Assembly: GCA_021774205.1 (NCBI GenBank)
Contig: JAJFJI010000131.1
Location: 1-12,169 of the forward strand
Reading direction: 5' to 3'
Length of the DNA: 12,169 nucleotides
Source: Nitrosomonas sp.
Lineage (GTDB): Bacteria > Pseudomonadota > Gammaproteobacteria > Burkholderiales > Nitrosomonadaceae
A program made the translations under genes and the position numbers. Shown here piece after piece: positions 1 through 7,747 of the stretch. The notes beneath the pieces are model-generated. The model did no database searches. It worked only from the letters and a program-made list of their open reading frames with translations, and was not told the DNA's origin. Within the stretch, counting starts at the first letter, position 1; every line of letters starts with the position of its first letter.

Positions 1-1565
1 ATACGTTGCCGTTGCCCACCGGAAAATTCATGCGGGTAACGCCATTTTGTTTCTGAAGGTAAGCCGACGTGCTGCAAAATAGCGTCTATTTTTTCTTCGT
101 CAGCGCTGCTTTGATGACTTATTTGCTTTTGAGAACGACCCTCATTAACTTTGAGTGCGTTTATTCCTTCTTTAATGATATCGATAATACGCATGCGTGG
201 ATTTAACGAGGAATACGGGTCCTGAAAGATAATTTGAAAATCAGCGCGTCTTTTTAGCATTTGATGGCGTTTTAGTCCGACCAATTCGCTTCCATTGAAG
301 CAAACACTGCCTGCTGTTGGCTTTATTAACTGTAAGATACTTTTGCCTACGGTTGTTTTACCACAACCCGATTCGCCAACCAGTGCTAAAGTTCTGCCTT
401 GTGCGATAGCTAACGATACCCCATCGACTGCTTTTACATATCCTGTGATACGCTTCATAAGCCCTTTACGTATTGGGAAATGCATTTTGAGATTGGTGAC
501 ACGTAGTAGTGTTGTGGCAGCGGTTGGTGTTGAAGTCAGCGTCTGTGCAGCTGATATGTCTTGGTTTGGCACTTTAGCGTACGCCGACTTTAAATCGGCA
601 TCAGTACCAAAAAGATGGCATCGCACGGTGTGGTTTTCAGATAATTTATGCCAATCAGGCGCTTCTTTGCGGCACGCCTCCCAAGCATTCTCGCAGCGAT
701 CTGCAAAACGGCAGCCCGCAAATTCTTTTGACAATGGCGGCACATTTCCACTGATGACTGCTAACTCATGCCTGCGTTTGTTTTTGCCAGGTAAGGAAGC
801 GAAAAGTTTTCTTGAATAAGGGTGAGCAGGATTTCGAAAAAATTCTTTCCGCGGTGCTGTCTCAATAATTTCACCTGCATACATGACGGCTACCTGGTGT
901 GCCATTTCTGCGACAACACCAAGATCGTGTGTAATAAGCATAATCGCCATATTATTATTGCGCTGCAAATCACGCATTAGCTCGAGCACCTGAGCCTGAA
1001 TCGTAACATCCAACGCAGTAGTAGGTTCATCTGCTATTAGAAGTTCAGGCTGCCCAGCAAGTGCCATAGCAATCATTACCCTTTGTTTCATACCGCCGGA
1101 AAATTGGAACGGATACTCATTCATGCGGTGAAGTGGATCGGGTATGCCTACCTGATTCAATAATTCGAGGATACGATCGTGAGTTGCAGTGCCATTTAAA
1201 TTGAAATGCCGCTGCAAAACCTCGCCAATTTGGTCAGCAACTGTCATGACCGGATTCAGACTCAGCATTGGTTCCTGGAAAATCATACTGATACGTTTTC
1301 CTCGCAAGCTGCGCATGTCAGCTTCCGGGATTAACAAGGTATCTTTTCCATCCAGTTTGATTGTGCCTGAAACAATTTCACCAGTATCCGGAAGCAAACG
1401 CATGATCGAAAGGGCTGTTATGGATTTGCCGCAACCAGATTCTCCTACAAGGGCAAATGTTTCACCATTATTAATTTGTAGTGTCAATCCATCGACCGCT
1501 CTTATCAGTTCTGAACTGGTATGGATTACCGTTTCAAGATTGTCAATTTCCAGTAGAAGACTCAT
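1..1565 (-). CDS. Fused dual-ATPase subunit of a peptide-type ABC importer (partial, 3' end beyond left edge)
   Basis: Cytoplasmic ATPase that powers uptake of peptides or similar solutes, with two nucleotide-binding domains in one chain (YejF/GsiA type). Translating the minus strand from the ATG at 1565 gives 521 open codons to the window edge. Domain 1 has Walker A GESGCGKS near residues 40-47, signature FSGGMKQR near 154 and Walker B LLIADEP near 176. A Cys-containing oligopeptide-transporter C-terminal segment follows at about 284-300 (CRFADRCENAWEAC). Domain 2 has a second GESGCGKT near 396 and reaches FSGGQRQR at the last visible codons. Its Walker B and the stop are missing, so the full protein should be roughly 620 residues, nearer GsiA than E. 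coli YejF in length. The ATG overlaps the permease stop (ATGA) with no clear Shine-Dalgarno, which suggests translational coupling. The substrate cannot be read from the sequence. Confidence 0.93.
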   Translation of the reverse strand, partial: MSLLLEIDNLETVIHTSSELIRAVDGLTLQINNGETFALVGESGCGKSITALSIMRLLPDTGEIVSGTIKLDGKDTLLIPEADMRSLRGKRISMIFQEPMLSLNPVMTVADQIGEVLQRHFNLNGTATHDRILELLNQVGIPDPLHRMNEYPFQFSGGMKQRVMIAMALAGQPELLIADEPTTALDVTIQAQVLELMRDLQRNNNMAIMLITHDLGVVAEMAHQVAVMYAGEIIETAPRKEFFRNPAHPYSRKLFASLPGKNKRRHELAVISGNVPPLSKEFAGCRFADRCENAWEACRKEAPDWHKLSENHTVRCHLFGTDADLKSAYAKVPNQDISAAQTLTSTPTAATTLLRVTNLKMHFPIRKGLMKRITGYVKAVDGVSLAIAQGRTLALVGESGCGKTTVGKSILQLIKPTAGSVCFNGSELVGLKRHQMLKRRADFQIIFQDPYSSLNPRMRIIDIIKEGINALKVNEGRSQKQISHQSSADEEKIDAILQHVGLPSETKWRYPHEFSGGQRQR

Positions 1566-3082
1566 GCGGGTGGGGTGTTCTTTATTTTTTTAGATGGCGT
1601 TGTTGTGATGGCAGGGTTGACTGGGGTTTTTTTTCTGTGTATGTTGCGGCGCAATATGCTAGTTTTTTCCGATAAGGTTTGAATACGTGGGTCAAATGCA
1701 TGTTGTACCGCGTCAGCAAAAAGATTAGCGCTAAGTACCAAAGTAAACATAAAACAAAAGGCGGCCAACAGTGCCCACCAAACCATCGGTTCACGCGCCA
1801 TTTCTAGTCGTGCCGCATTGATCATGGTACCAAAACTAATCATTGATGGATCAACGCCAACGCCGACATAAGACAGCACTGCTTCAGCCAGAACCAATCC
1901 ACTAAAATCCATGACAGTGGCAATTAGAACAATATGCATAACATTAGGCAGAATATGACGACTAATGATTCGCCAGTGTGAAACGCCAAAAGCATGGGCT
2001 GCCTGGATGTATTCCATTTCACGCAACTTCAGTGTTTCGCCGCGCAGCAAACGGCAAAGGCCTGTCCAGCTGGTTATTCCCAGTATGATACAAAGAAACA
2101 ATAAACGCAGGTCAGCGCGCTCTGCAGTCGTTTCGAAAAGTTCAGGATTCGTTTCAATATATACTTGCATCATCAGTACCGTAGCGACAATTAACAAAAC
2201 GCTGGGGATAGAATTCAACGTGGTATATACATATTGAATAATGTCATCCACCCACCCCCGGAAATAACCGGCCATAATCCCAAGCAGCAATGCAAAAGGG
2301 AGCATGATTAAAGTAGTAATGGCACCGATAACTAGCGCCGTACGGATACTCTTTAGCGCTTGGTATAGGACATCTTGGCCCACTTTGTCGGTACCCAGTA
2401 CGTGATAATGCGGTGATAACATGACGATAATCCCTAGTAACGAAAGAATTATCGCAAGTGTCATAAGCACCGCATTCCACGGTATCTCAGTTGTACCTCG
2501 CCAAATGTTAGATAACGACTTTTTAAAGCTTTCTTGGTGGCGACGCGCTAAAAATAGCGCTAATAATGTAACTAATAAAACCCAGACAACAAGGCCTGAC
2601 CCGATACCTGCTTTTGTTCGCGAAGTGATATCATCAATTCGTTGTGTTTCAGGATGCTGTAGGTGTGCGCCGCCAAATTTCAAGCGGGAAAATTGCCGTA
2701 TCTGGCTGCCATCCGGTAGGTCTACTGTTTCTTTTGTATAAAGGTAGGCCGCCAGTGGTGCGGAATAAGTTTTTTCAACGTTGGTCCGCAGTGGGTTAAC
2801 CATAACATCAAATAAACTGAGCACTTCAGCGCTATAAACTGGCTCGCCATTGTTATATCTATTTTCGAGTGCAGGCCGAAAATGGATGCTATCAAGCAGA
2901 CCGATAATGATAAAAAAAAGTAATACCGTAAACGCCGACATTCCGCTGGCACTTTTGCCAACACGACGCCAGGGCGCCAGTAAGTGTTCATGGCGTCGTA
3001 TATACCAGACTAAAATGGCGATAATGACCACCAACACAAAGACAAGTGCATCGGTCCAGAGAATGATGAAACTGAAGGGCAT
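1562..3082 (-). CDS. Peptide-type ABC transporter permease (DppC/YejE-like) with long N-terminal extension
   Basis: Inner-membrane permease of the binding-protein-dependent peptide transport family. The C-terminal half is typical: HVLGTDKVGQDVL at 227-239, membrane helices near 245-272, 285-305, 326-346, 384-408 and 436-460, and the EAA cytoplasmic loop EYIQAAHAFGVSHW at about 358-370, which docks on the ATPase. Family members are usually about 300 residues; this one has 506. The extra part is N-terminal: helices near 8-28 and 49-66, a polar segment at about 67-155 that I infer to be periplasmic, and helices near 159-179 and 203-222. The C-terminal tail (about 470-506) is basic and proline/threonine-rich. 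It is the first gene of its transcript and overlaps the ATPase by 4 bases. The start is ATG 3082, with AGGTG (3094-3098) 11 bases upstream. Family is secure; substrate is unknown. Confidence 0.9.
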   Translation of the reverse strand: MPFSFIILWTDALVFVLVVIIAILVWYIRRHEHLLAPWRRVGKSASGMSAFTVLLFFIIIGLLDSIHFRPALENRYNNGEPVYSAEVLSLFDVMVNPLRTNVEKTYSAPLAAYLYTKETVDLPDGSQIRQFSRLKFGGAHLQHPETQRIDDITSRTKAGIGSGLVVWVLLVTLLALFLARRHQESFKKSLSNIWRGTTEIPWNAVLMTLAIILSLLGIIVMLSPHYHVLGTDKVGQDVLYQALKSIRTALVIGAITTLIMLPFALLLGIMAGYFRGWVDDIIQYVYTTLNSIPSVLLIVATVLMMQVYIETNPELFETTAERADLRLLFLCIILGITSWTGLCRLLRGETLKLREMEYIQAAHAFGVSHWRIISRHILPNVMHIVLIATVMDFSGLVLAEAVLSYVGVGVDPSMISFGTMINAARLEMAREPMVWWALLAAFCFMFTLVLSANLFADAVQHAFDPRIQTLSEKTSILRRNIHRKKTPVNPAITTTPSKKIKNTPPA

Positions 3083-3115
3083 GATTATTGGTGCACCTAG
3101 ATCTTTTCTATATGG

Positions 3116-3144
3116 ATTAGTTTAATTGTTAGTGACTACGTCAA
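3116..3144 (-). promoter_or_regulatory. Candidate sigma70-type promoter for the ABC permease-ATPase pair
   Basis: Read on the minus strand, TTGACG (3139-3144, five of six matches to the -35 consensus) is followed 17 bases later by ACTAAT (3116-3121, four of six matches to -10). The predicted transcript would start near 3109 and carry a leader of about 27 bases before the permease ATG. Placement and spacing fit; the -10 is weak. This is sequence matching only. Confidence 0.4.
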
Positions 3145-3215
3145 GATTTGTTGATAGGTAAAAAAGAAATAGTGTCGAGTTGGCCCTTTTTGTGGGATGC
3201 GTGTATATTGACGTG

Positions 3216-3244
3216 TTGCAGTTATATTAACCAGTCGATAAATT
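3216..3244 (+). promoter_or_regulatory. Weak candidate promoter for the DUF6629-type gene
   Basis: TTGCAG (3216-3221) and TAAATT (3239-3244) are 17 bases apart on the plus strand, upstream of the ATG at 3301. Each hexamer matches the sigma70 consensus only partly (three and four of six). It is listed because this 218-base gap between divergent genes must hold a plus-strand promoter and this is the best-spaced pair I see. Confidence 0.22.
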
Positions 3245-3300
3245 AACGTATAGATTTTGACGTAAATACAGTATGTTTGCCATACATAATCACAGTCAAT

Positions 3301-3951
3301 ATGTGTTTTTCAGCAGAAGCAAGTTTTATGGTCGGCGGCACGCTGTTGATAGTCGGGGCAGCCACGATCCAAAAAACCAGGTATAAAAAAGATATTCTGG
3401 TCGCGTTTATTCCACTTATATTTGCTATTCAACAAATCACAGAAGGTTTATTGTGGATATCGCTGGCTAATAATATGCTTCATGCCCAGTTCTGGTTAAG
3501 TAATATCTACGGTATTTTTATTGGGGTTATATGGCCAGTTTACGCGCCTTTCGCTGTCTATAGTGCAGAAATCAATGCGACACGAAAAAAAATAATTGCA
3601 TCAACAGGTGTGGTCGGCCTTGGTCTGGCAGCGTACACCTTTATTGGTTTGGTCAGTCAGCCAATGACTGCGCAAGTCATTAATCATAGTATTCATTATG
3701 AACATGATGTAGCTGCCTACCAATTTATCATCGTCATGTACTTATTAGCGACCTGCGTTCCTTTTATTTTTTCGAGTTACCGGCACTTATATATCGCAGG
3801 AAGCGTTATAACCATTGGATTTTTTGTCGCATATTTTGTCTATCGTGAAACCTTCGCCTCGATTTGGTGTTTTTATGCTGCAATTGCGAGTGGTTTAATT
3901 TATTTGTATTTTGCAAGACGGATGAATAAGCCGTTAATACCTTTGCCATAA
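3301..3951 (+). CDS. Seven-helix membrane protein, DUF6629-like
   Basis: Predicted integral inner-membrane protein of 216 residues with about seven hydrophobic helices and short polar loops. The N terminus MCFSAEASF, followed by a helix, a basic stretch and FAIQQITEGLLWISL, matches the pattern I recall for DUF6629 proteins; no biochemical role is established that I know of. I chose ATG 3301 because the family begins MCFSA. The frame stays open to an upstream TTG at 3277, which would add eight residues that do not look conserved. No strong Shine-Dalgarno precedes either start. A polar segment around residues 115-135 (numbered from 3301), containing HSIHYEHD, sits between helices 4 and 5; its clustered histidines and acidic residues could bind metal, which is speculation. 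The gene is 62 bases upstream of crcB on the same strand, so co-transcription is possible. Confidence 0.8.
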   Translation: MCFSAEASFMVGGTLLIVGAATIQKTRYKKDILVAFIPLIFAIQQITEGLLWISLANNMLHAQFWLSNIYGIFIGVIWPVYAPFAVYSAEINATRKKIIASTGVVGLGLAAYTFIGLVSQPMTAQVINHSIHYEHDVAAYQFIIVMYLLATCVPFIFSSYRHLYIAGSVITIGFFVAYFVYRETFASIWCFYAAIASGLIYLYFARRMNKPLIPLP

Positions 3952-4013
3952 ATATAAATTTTCTTTTACGATTGCGCGCTGAATAATTTTAGGTGAATAT
4001 ATAATACACAAGC

Positions 4014-4397
4014 ATGGCGTTTTATGCATTTATAGCGGTTGGTGTCGGGGCAGCCTTTGGCGCATGGTTACGTTGGGGCCTTGGGCTTTGGTTAAATTCC
4101 ATATGGCCAGAATTGCCATTGGGTACACTTTCTGCCAATCTTATAGGTGGTTTTTTAATCGGTTTTTCGGTTGCTTTTTTTTTGCAGCATCCAGGTTTGA
4201 CACCTGAATGGCGATTGTTCATTATCACCGGATTTCTTGGCGGATTGACAACTTTTTCTACTTTTTCGATTGAAACGGTTACTTTGCTAATGCGTGGGCA
4301 ATATCTTTGGGGCTTATCTATCATTACGCTGCATTTGGGTGGCTGCTTGCTAATGACCGTTTTGGGTTTACAAGTATATAAATGGCTGCATCAATAA
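4014..4397 (+). CDS. crcB: Fluoride channel/exporter CrcB (Fluc)
   Basis: Small inner-membrane fluoride channel that works as an antiparallel dimer and lowers cytoplasmic fluoride. The 127-residue length and four helices fit the family. Conserved family features are all present: GAAFGAWLRW at 12-21 with Arg20, GTLSANLIGGF at 37-47 with the pore Asn42, and GFLGGLTTFSTFS at 73-85 with the phenylalanine-box residues Phe81 and Phe84 and the sodium-site break region. A run of nine T (4175-4183) lies inside the gene. The start is ATG 4014. A TATAAT (4000-4005) ends only 8 bases before it, while the nearest GGTG is about 18 bases away, so a very short leader is possible. I see no fluoride riboswitch in the 62 bases upstream. 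A DUF190 gene follows after 81 bases, a common pairing. Confidence 0.95.
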   Translation: MAFYAFIAVGVGAAFGAWLRWGLGLWLNSIWPELPLGTLSANLIGGFLIGFSVAFFLQHPGLTPEWRLFIITGFLGGLTTFSTFSIETVTLLMRGQYLWGLSIITLHLGGCLLMTVLGLQVYKWLHQ

Positions 4398-4478
4398 TCC
4401 TAAAAACAGATATGCGTCTTTATTTCATGTAATCTGCTTCTTTTTGAGCGATCAAATACAATTTACTTAGCATCACAT

Positions 4479-4790
4479 ATGTCCAGCGTTTATCTTAAAG
4501 TTTATATTAGTGAAAAGCAGCGTCATCATGGCGTTCTACTTTATGAGTGGTTGCTGAATGAGGCGCAAAGAATGGGTGTTAATGGGGGGTCAGTATTCAG
4601 GTCTATTGCGGGTTTTGGCCGGCATGGTCAAATGCAGGACGTATCATTTTTTGAACTAGCGGGTGAATTGCCTGTTCAGGTTGAATTTGTACTGGACAAG
4701 ACCTTGGCAGATAAATTTCTCGGGGTGTTACGTAAGCAAAAATTGAATTTGTTTTATATCTGTTATCCCGTTGAATCTGGTTTTTTATAA
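4479..4790 (+). CDS. DUF190 (PII-like fold) protein
   Basis: Soluble 103-residue cytoplasmic protein of the DUF190 family, related in fold to PII signalling proteins. Visible family features are the opening YLKVYISEKQRHHG, then LLYEWLLNEAQRMGV (helix), GGSVFRSIAGFG at about 36-47, and ELPVQVEFVLD near 63-73 before the C-terminal helix and strand. DUF190 genes are often next to or fused with crcB, as here, so a role in sensing or regulating fluoride or ion export is plausible but unproven. The ATG at 4479 gives the expected N terminus; no strong Shine-Dalgarno is evident. The stop at 4788-4790 is two bases before a long inverted repeat that also touches the purD stop. Confidence 0.88.
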   Translation: MSSVYLKVYISEKQRHHGVLLYEWLLNEAQRMGVNGGSVFRSIAGFGRHGQMQDVSFFELAGELPVQVEFVLDKTLADKFLGVLRKQKLNLFYICYPVESGFL

Positions 4791-4792
4791 CG

Positions 4793-4854
4793 AGTACTCC
4801 GTCAACATGATATTTGCGCATACAGCGTTCAAAATATCATGTTGACGGGGTACT
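4793..4854. repeat. 23-bp inverted repeat between convergent stop codons (possible bidirectional terminator or palindromic repeat element)
   Basis: Arm 4793-4815 pairs with arm 4832-4854 over 23 consecutive positions. The only deviation is a T/G pair (4798/4849), which would be a G-U pair in plus-strand RNA; the loop is 16 bases. The element starts two bases after the DUF190 stop and ends inside the purD stop codon (TAG at 4853-4855 on the minus strand). It can form a hairpin in both converging transcripts. Neither side has the run of T expected of a classic intrinsic terminator, so RNA stabilisation, blocking of read-through antisense RNA, or a dispersed palindromic element are alternatives. 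Confidence 0.85.
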
Positions 4855-6163
4855 AGGGTCGATTTCCAGTTTTTGTCATTCCACGATAGCCAATATCATG
4901 GCGCATTTGGCAACCATCAAAATGAATGTGTTCGGCAATCTGGTAGGCATTGCGTTGCGCCATTTTTACGCTGTCTCCCAAAGTAGTAACACATAGCACA
5001 CGCCCACCTGCCGTCAACACTTCGTTACCATTATCGCCCCCCAGGGTGGTACTTGAATGGAACACATGAAAATCTTCGGGCGCAATTTGCTGGGCAGTTA
5101 GATTTGCTAGGCCCTGAATAACATCATTTTTCCGAGGGACTTCAGGATAGCCATGCGCAGCCATGATCACGCCAAGCGCGACGCGTCGATCCCATTCGAT
5201 TTCTGCATTATCCAGTGATCCATTCAGCGCTTGTTCAATTAATGTAAACAAATCACTTTTCAGACGCATCATAATGGTTTGGGTTTCCGGGTCGCCCAAA
5301 CGGCAATTGAATTCCAGCACCTTGATTTCATCATCCGGTGTAATCATTAATCCGGCATAAAGAAAGCCCGTATAACTAGCGCCTTCTTGCTGCATGCCAT
5401 TGATTACCGGGTGAATGATTTCCCGCATAATCCTGCCATGACGTTCAGGCGAAATAAACGGTGTCGGCGAATAAGCACCCATTCCACCGGTGTTGGGTCC
5501 TTGATCACCATCTCGTAGCCGTTTGTAATCCTGGCTGGTGGCAAGTGGTAATACCTGATAGCCATCGACCATGACAATAAAACTAACTTCTTCACCTTGC
5601 AAAAAATCTTCAATGACGATTTTCATGCCCGCTTCACCCATATTTTTTTTGACCAGCATCGCATCCACAGCAGTATGTGCTTCTGTTGGTGTCATCGCGA
5701 CAATAACGCCCTTGCCGGCAGCCAGGCCATCCGCTTTGATCACAATGGGTGCTTCTTTCTGATCCAAATAGTGATGTGCTTCAGATGCGTCACTAAATGT
5801 GGCATGGGCAGCAGTCGGAATATTGTGGCGTTGCATAAAAGCTTTGGAAAAATCTTTCGATATTTCGAGTTGTGCGGCTTGTTTGGTTGGCGCAAAAATT
5901 TTTAGGTCAGCGGCATGAAAAGCATCTGCCACGCCTTCAGCCAGTGGCGCTTCAGGGCCTACGACTGTAAGTGTAATATCCTCTTTTTTGGCAAATTCAA
6001 CTAAATCAGGAATGGCAGTGATAGGGAGATTTTCCAGACCATGTTCCAGTGCGGTACCAGCATTGCCCGGCGCCACAAAAACTTTGACGATACGTGGTGA
6101 TTGCGCCAATTTCCATGCCAGCGCATGTTCTCTGCCGCCACCGCCAATTACAAGTAATTTCAT
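4853..6163 (-). CDS. purD: Phosphoribosylamine-glycine ligase (GAR synthetase)
   Basis: Catalyses ATP-dependent joining of 5-phosphoribosylamine and glycine to give glycinamide ribonucleotide, the second step of purine synthesis, in the cytoplasm. The 436-residue length fits the family. Visible motifs are the N-domain VIGGGGREHALAWKL at 5-19 and PGNAGT at 32-37, VGPEAPLAEGVADAF at 68-82, the ATP-grasp loop VIKADGLAAGKGV at 141-153, GPNTGGMGAYSP at 222-233, and the metal-binding EFNCRLGDPETQ at 284-295. The C terminus ends normally at about GYRGMTKTGNRP, with its stop inside the inverted repeat. An A8 tract lies on the coding strand at 5643-5650. The ATG at 6163 is 16 bases after the purH stop with no obvious Shine-Dalgarno; translation probably depends on coupling to purH. 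Confidence 0.97.
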   Translation of the reverse strand: MKLLVIGGGGREHALAWKLAQSPRIVKVFVAPGNAGTALEHGLENLPITAIPDLVEFAKKEDITLTVVGPEAPLAEGVADAFHAADLKIFAPTKQAAQLEISKDFSKAFMQRHNIPTAAHATFSDASEAHHYLDQKEAPIVIKADGLAAGKGVIVAMTPTEAHTAVDAMLVKKNMGEAGMKIVIEDFLQGEEVSFIVMVDGYQVLPLATSQDYKRLRDGDQGPNTGGMGAYSPTPFISPERHGRIMREIIHPVINGMQQEGASYTGFLYAGLMITPDDEIKVLEFNCRLGDPETQTIMMRLKSDLFTLIEQALNGSLDNAEIEWDRRVALGVIMAAHGYPEVPRKNDVIQGLANLTAQQIAPEDFHVFHSSTTLGGDNGNEVLTAGGRVLCVTTLGDSVKMAQRNAYQIAEHIHFDGCQMRHDIGYRGMTKTGNRP

Positions 6164-6179
6164 TGCTAGTTGTTAATAA

Positions 6180-7739
6180 TTAATGTCTGAAATGTCGAAT
6201 ACCGGAGAATACCATGGTTACGCCATGTTCATCTGCCGCGGCAATGACTTCAGCATCGCGAACACTACCGCCGGGTTGAATAATTGCCTTGGCACCTGCT
6301 TCTACGACAACATCGAGCCCATCTCGAAATGGAAAGAACGCATCGGATGCGACGACTGAATTTGACAGAGCAAGTGCTGCTTGTTGCGCTTTAATAGTGG
6401 CAATACGGGCGCTATCTACGCGGCTCATTTGTCCTGCACCGATACCTAAAGTTTGTCCGTTTTCACAAAACACAATGGCATTGGATTTGACAAATTTGAC
6501 AACGCGCCATGCAAAGAGAAAATCTTGTAATTGTTGCGGGGTTGGTTGCACCTTTGTGACGACTTTAAGTTCGCTAGTGGTGATATTGCGATTATCTGGC
6601 GTTTGTGCCAGCATTCCACCGCCTACGCGTTTAAAGTCAAACTGATTGCTGCCCGAACTCAACGGTATCGTTAATACGCGAATATTGACTTTCTGGGCGA
6701 GGACTTGTTTGGCTTCGTCAGTGAGTGCTGGCGCTACAATAACTTCAACAAATTGTGTAATAATAGCTTCAGCCGTAGGTCCGTCCAGGGTGCGGTTAAA
6801 GGCGATAATGCCGCCGAAAGCGGAGGTTGTATCCGTGGTAAAGGCAAGTTTATAGGCCGCGAGTGGCGTATCCGCTATTGCGACCCCACAGGGGTTGGCA
6901 TGTTTGACAATTACACAGGCTGGGTTGTCAAAAGTCTTGACGCACTCCCAGGCTGTATCGGTATCTGCGATGTTATTAAATGATAACGCCTTGCCTTGTA
7001 ATTGTGTATAACTTGCAATACCCCCTTTAAGGGGGGTGAGTTCACCATAAAACGCGGCCGCTTGATGCGGGTTTTCTCCATAACGTAATTCCTGCCTCAT
7101 ACTAAAGTTAACATTAAGGCGGTCAGGAAAAACATGATGGTGATTGTTTGCGTCAATGGCGGTTAGGTAATTACTGATCGCGCTATCGTAACTTGCGGTA
7201 TGTGAGAAAGCTTTTTGCGCCAGCTTGAAACGGTGTTCTAATCCGATTGCGCCGTTTGTTGACTTAATTTCTGTTAATAAGCACGCGTAATCTTCAGGGT
7301 TAGTCACAACAGTTACATGCTGGTAGTTTTTTGCTGCTGCGCGAATCAGGGTTGGGCCACCAATATCTATATTTTCAATAGCATCTTCAATATTGGAATC
7401 CGGCTTAGCAATCGTTTGACTAAACGGATAAAGGTTAATGACGACAAGATCAATCGTCGGGATGTTGGCTTGTTCCAGCGCCTGCATATGTTCAGGCAGG
7501 TCTCTGCACGCCAGGATGCCACCATGAATCTTCGGATGTAATGTTTTAACACGGCCATCCAACATTTCTGGAAAGCCAGTGTAATTACTAACCTCGGTAA
7601 CGGTTATTCCGGCTTTCTGAAGTAGTTTAGCTGTTCCGCCCGTTGACAGTATTGCAATACCCGACTGACTCAACCCCTGCGCCAGTTCGATAATTCCCGT
7701 TTTATCGGAAACGCTGATCAATGCGCGTTTTATTGCCAT
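6180..7739 (-). CDS. purH: Bifunctional AICAR transformylase / IMP cyclohydrolase
   Basis: Carries out the last two steps to IMP: formylation of AICAR by 10-formyl-tetrahydrofolate, then ring closure. The 519 residues have the normal two-domain layout. The N-terminal cyclohydrolase (MGS-like) domain shows ALISVSDKTG at 6-15, LSTGGTAKLL at 31-40 and EMLDGRVKTLHPKIHGG at 58-74. The transformylase domain shows MRQELRYGENPHQAA at 214-228, the catalytic KHANPCG at 279-285 with the Lys-His pair, and DTTSAFGG shortly after. The C terminus carries AGAKAIIQPGGSVRD and ends with FSGIRHFRH, as expected. AAGGA sits 5 bases before ATG 7739, a good Shine-Dalgarno. It lies 8 bases after the fis stop, so the two are almost certainly co-transcribed. 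Confidence 0.98.
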   Translation of the reverse strand: MAIKRALISVSDKTGIIELAQGLSQSGIAILSTGGTAKLLQKAGITVTEVSNYTGFPEMLDGRVKTLHPKIHGGILACRDLPEHMQALEQANIPTIDLVVINLYPFSQTIAKPDSNIEDAIENIDIGGPTLIRAAAKNYQHVTVVTNPEDYACLLTEIKSTNGAIGLEHRFKLAQKAFSHTASYDSAISNYLTAIDANNHHHVFPDRLNVNFSMRQELRYGENPHQAAAFYGELTPLKGGIASYTQLQGKALSFNNIADTDTAWECVKTFDNPACVIVKHANPCGVAIADTPLAAYKLAFTTDTTSAFGGIIAFNRTLDGPTAEAIITQFVEVIVAPALTDEAKQVLAQKVNIRVLTIPLSSGSNQFDFKRVGGGMLAQTPDNRNITTSELKVVTKVQPTPQQLQDFLFAWRVVKFVKSNAIVFCENGQTLGIGAGQMSRVDSARIATIKAQQAALALSNSVVASDAFFPFRDGLDVVVEAGAKAIIQPGGSVRDAEVIAAADEHGVTMVFSGIRHFRH

Positions 7740-7747
7740 TCTTTTCC

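Noticed and set aside
295..819. 174-codon plus-strand open frame
   Set aside because: It lies antisense inside the ABC ATPase gene, whose minus-strand translation has full Walker and signature motifs; the plus-strand product has no recognisable feature.
1189..1593. 134-codon plus-strand open frame
   Set aside because: Antisense shadow of the first ATPase domain; no ribosome site or family resemblance.
3277..3300. TTG start adding eight residues to the DUF6629-type protein
   Set aside because: Family proteins begin MCFSA, which corresponds to the in-frame ATG at 3301.
3952..4013. Fluoride riboswitch upstream of crcB
   Set aside because: Neither the conserved fluoride-aptamer segments nor a following expression platform can be made out in the 62-base gap.
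4603..4996. Small open frames on both strands crossing the 4793-4854 palindrome
   Set aside because: They read through the inverted repeat and into the DUF190 and purD genes in other frames; they share residues only because the palindrome is read twice.
5643..5650. A8 tract in purD as a frameshift
   Set aside because: The PurD reading frame continues correctly on both sides, so the gene is intact; only ordinary slippage potential remains.
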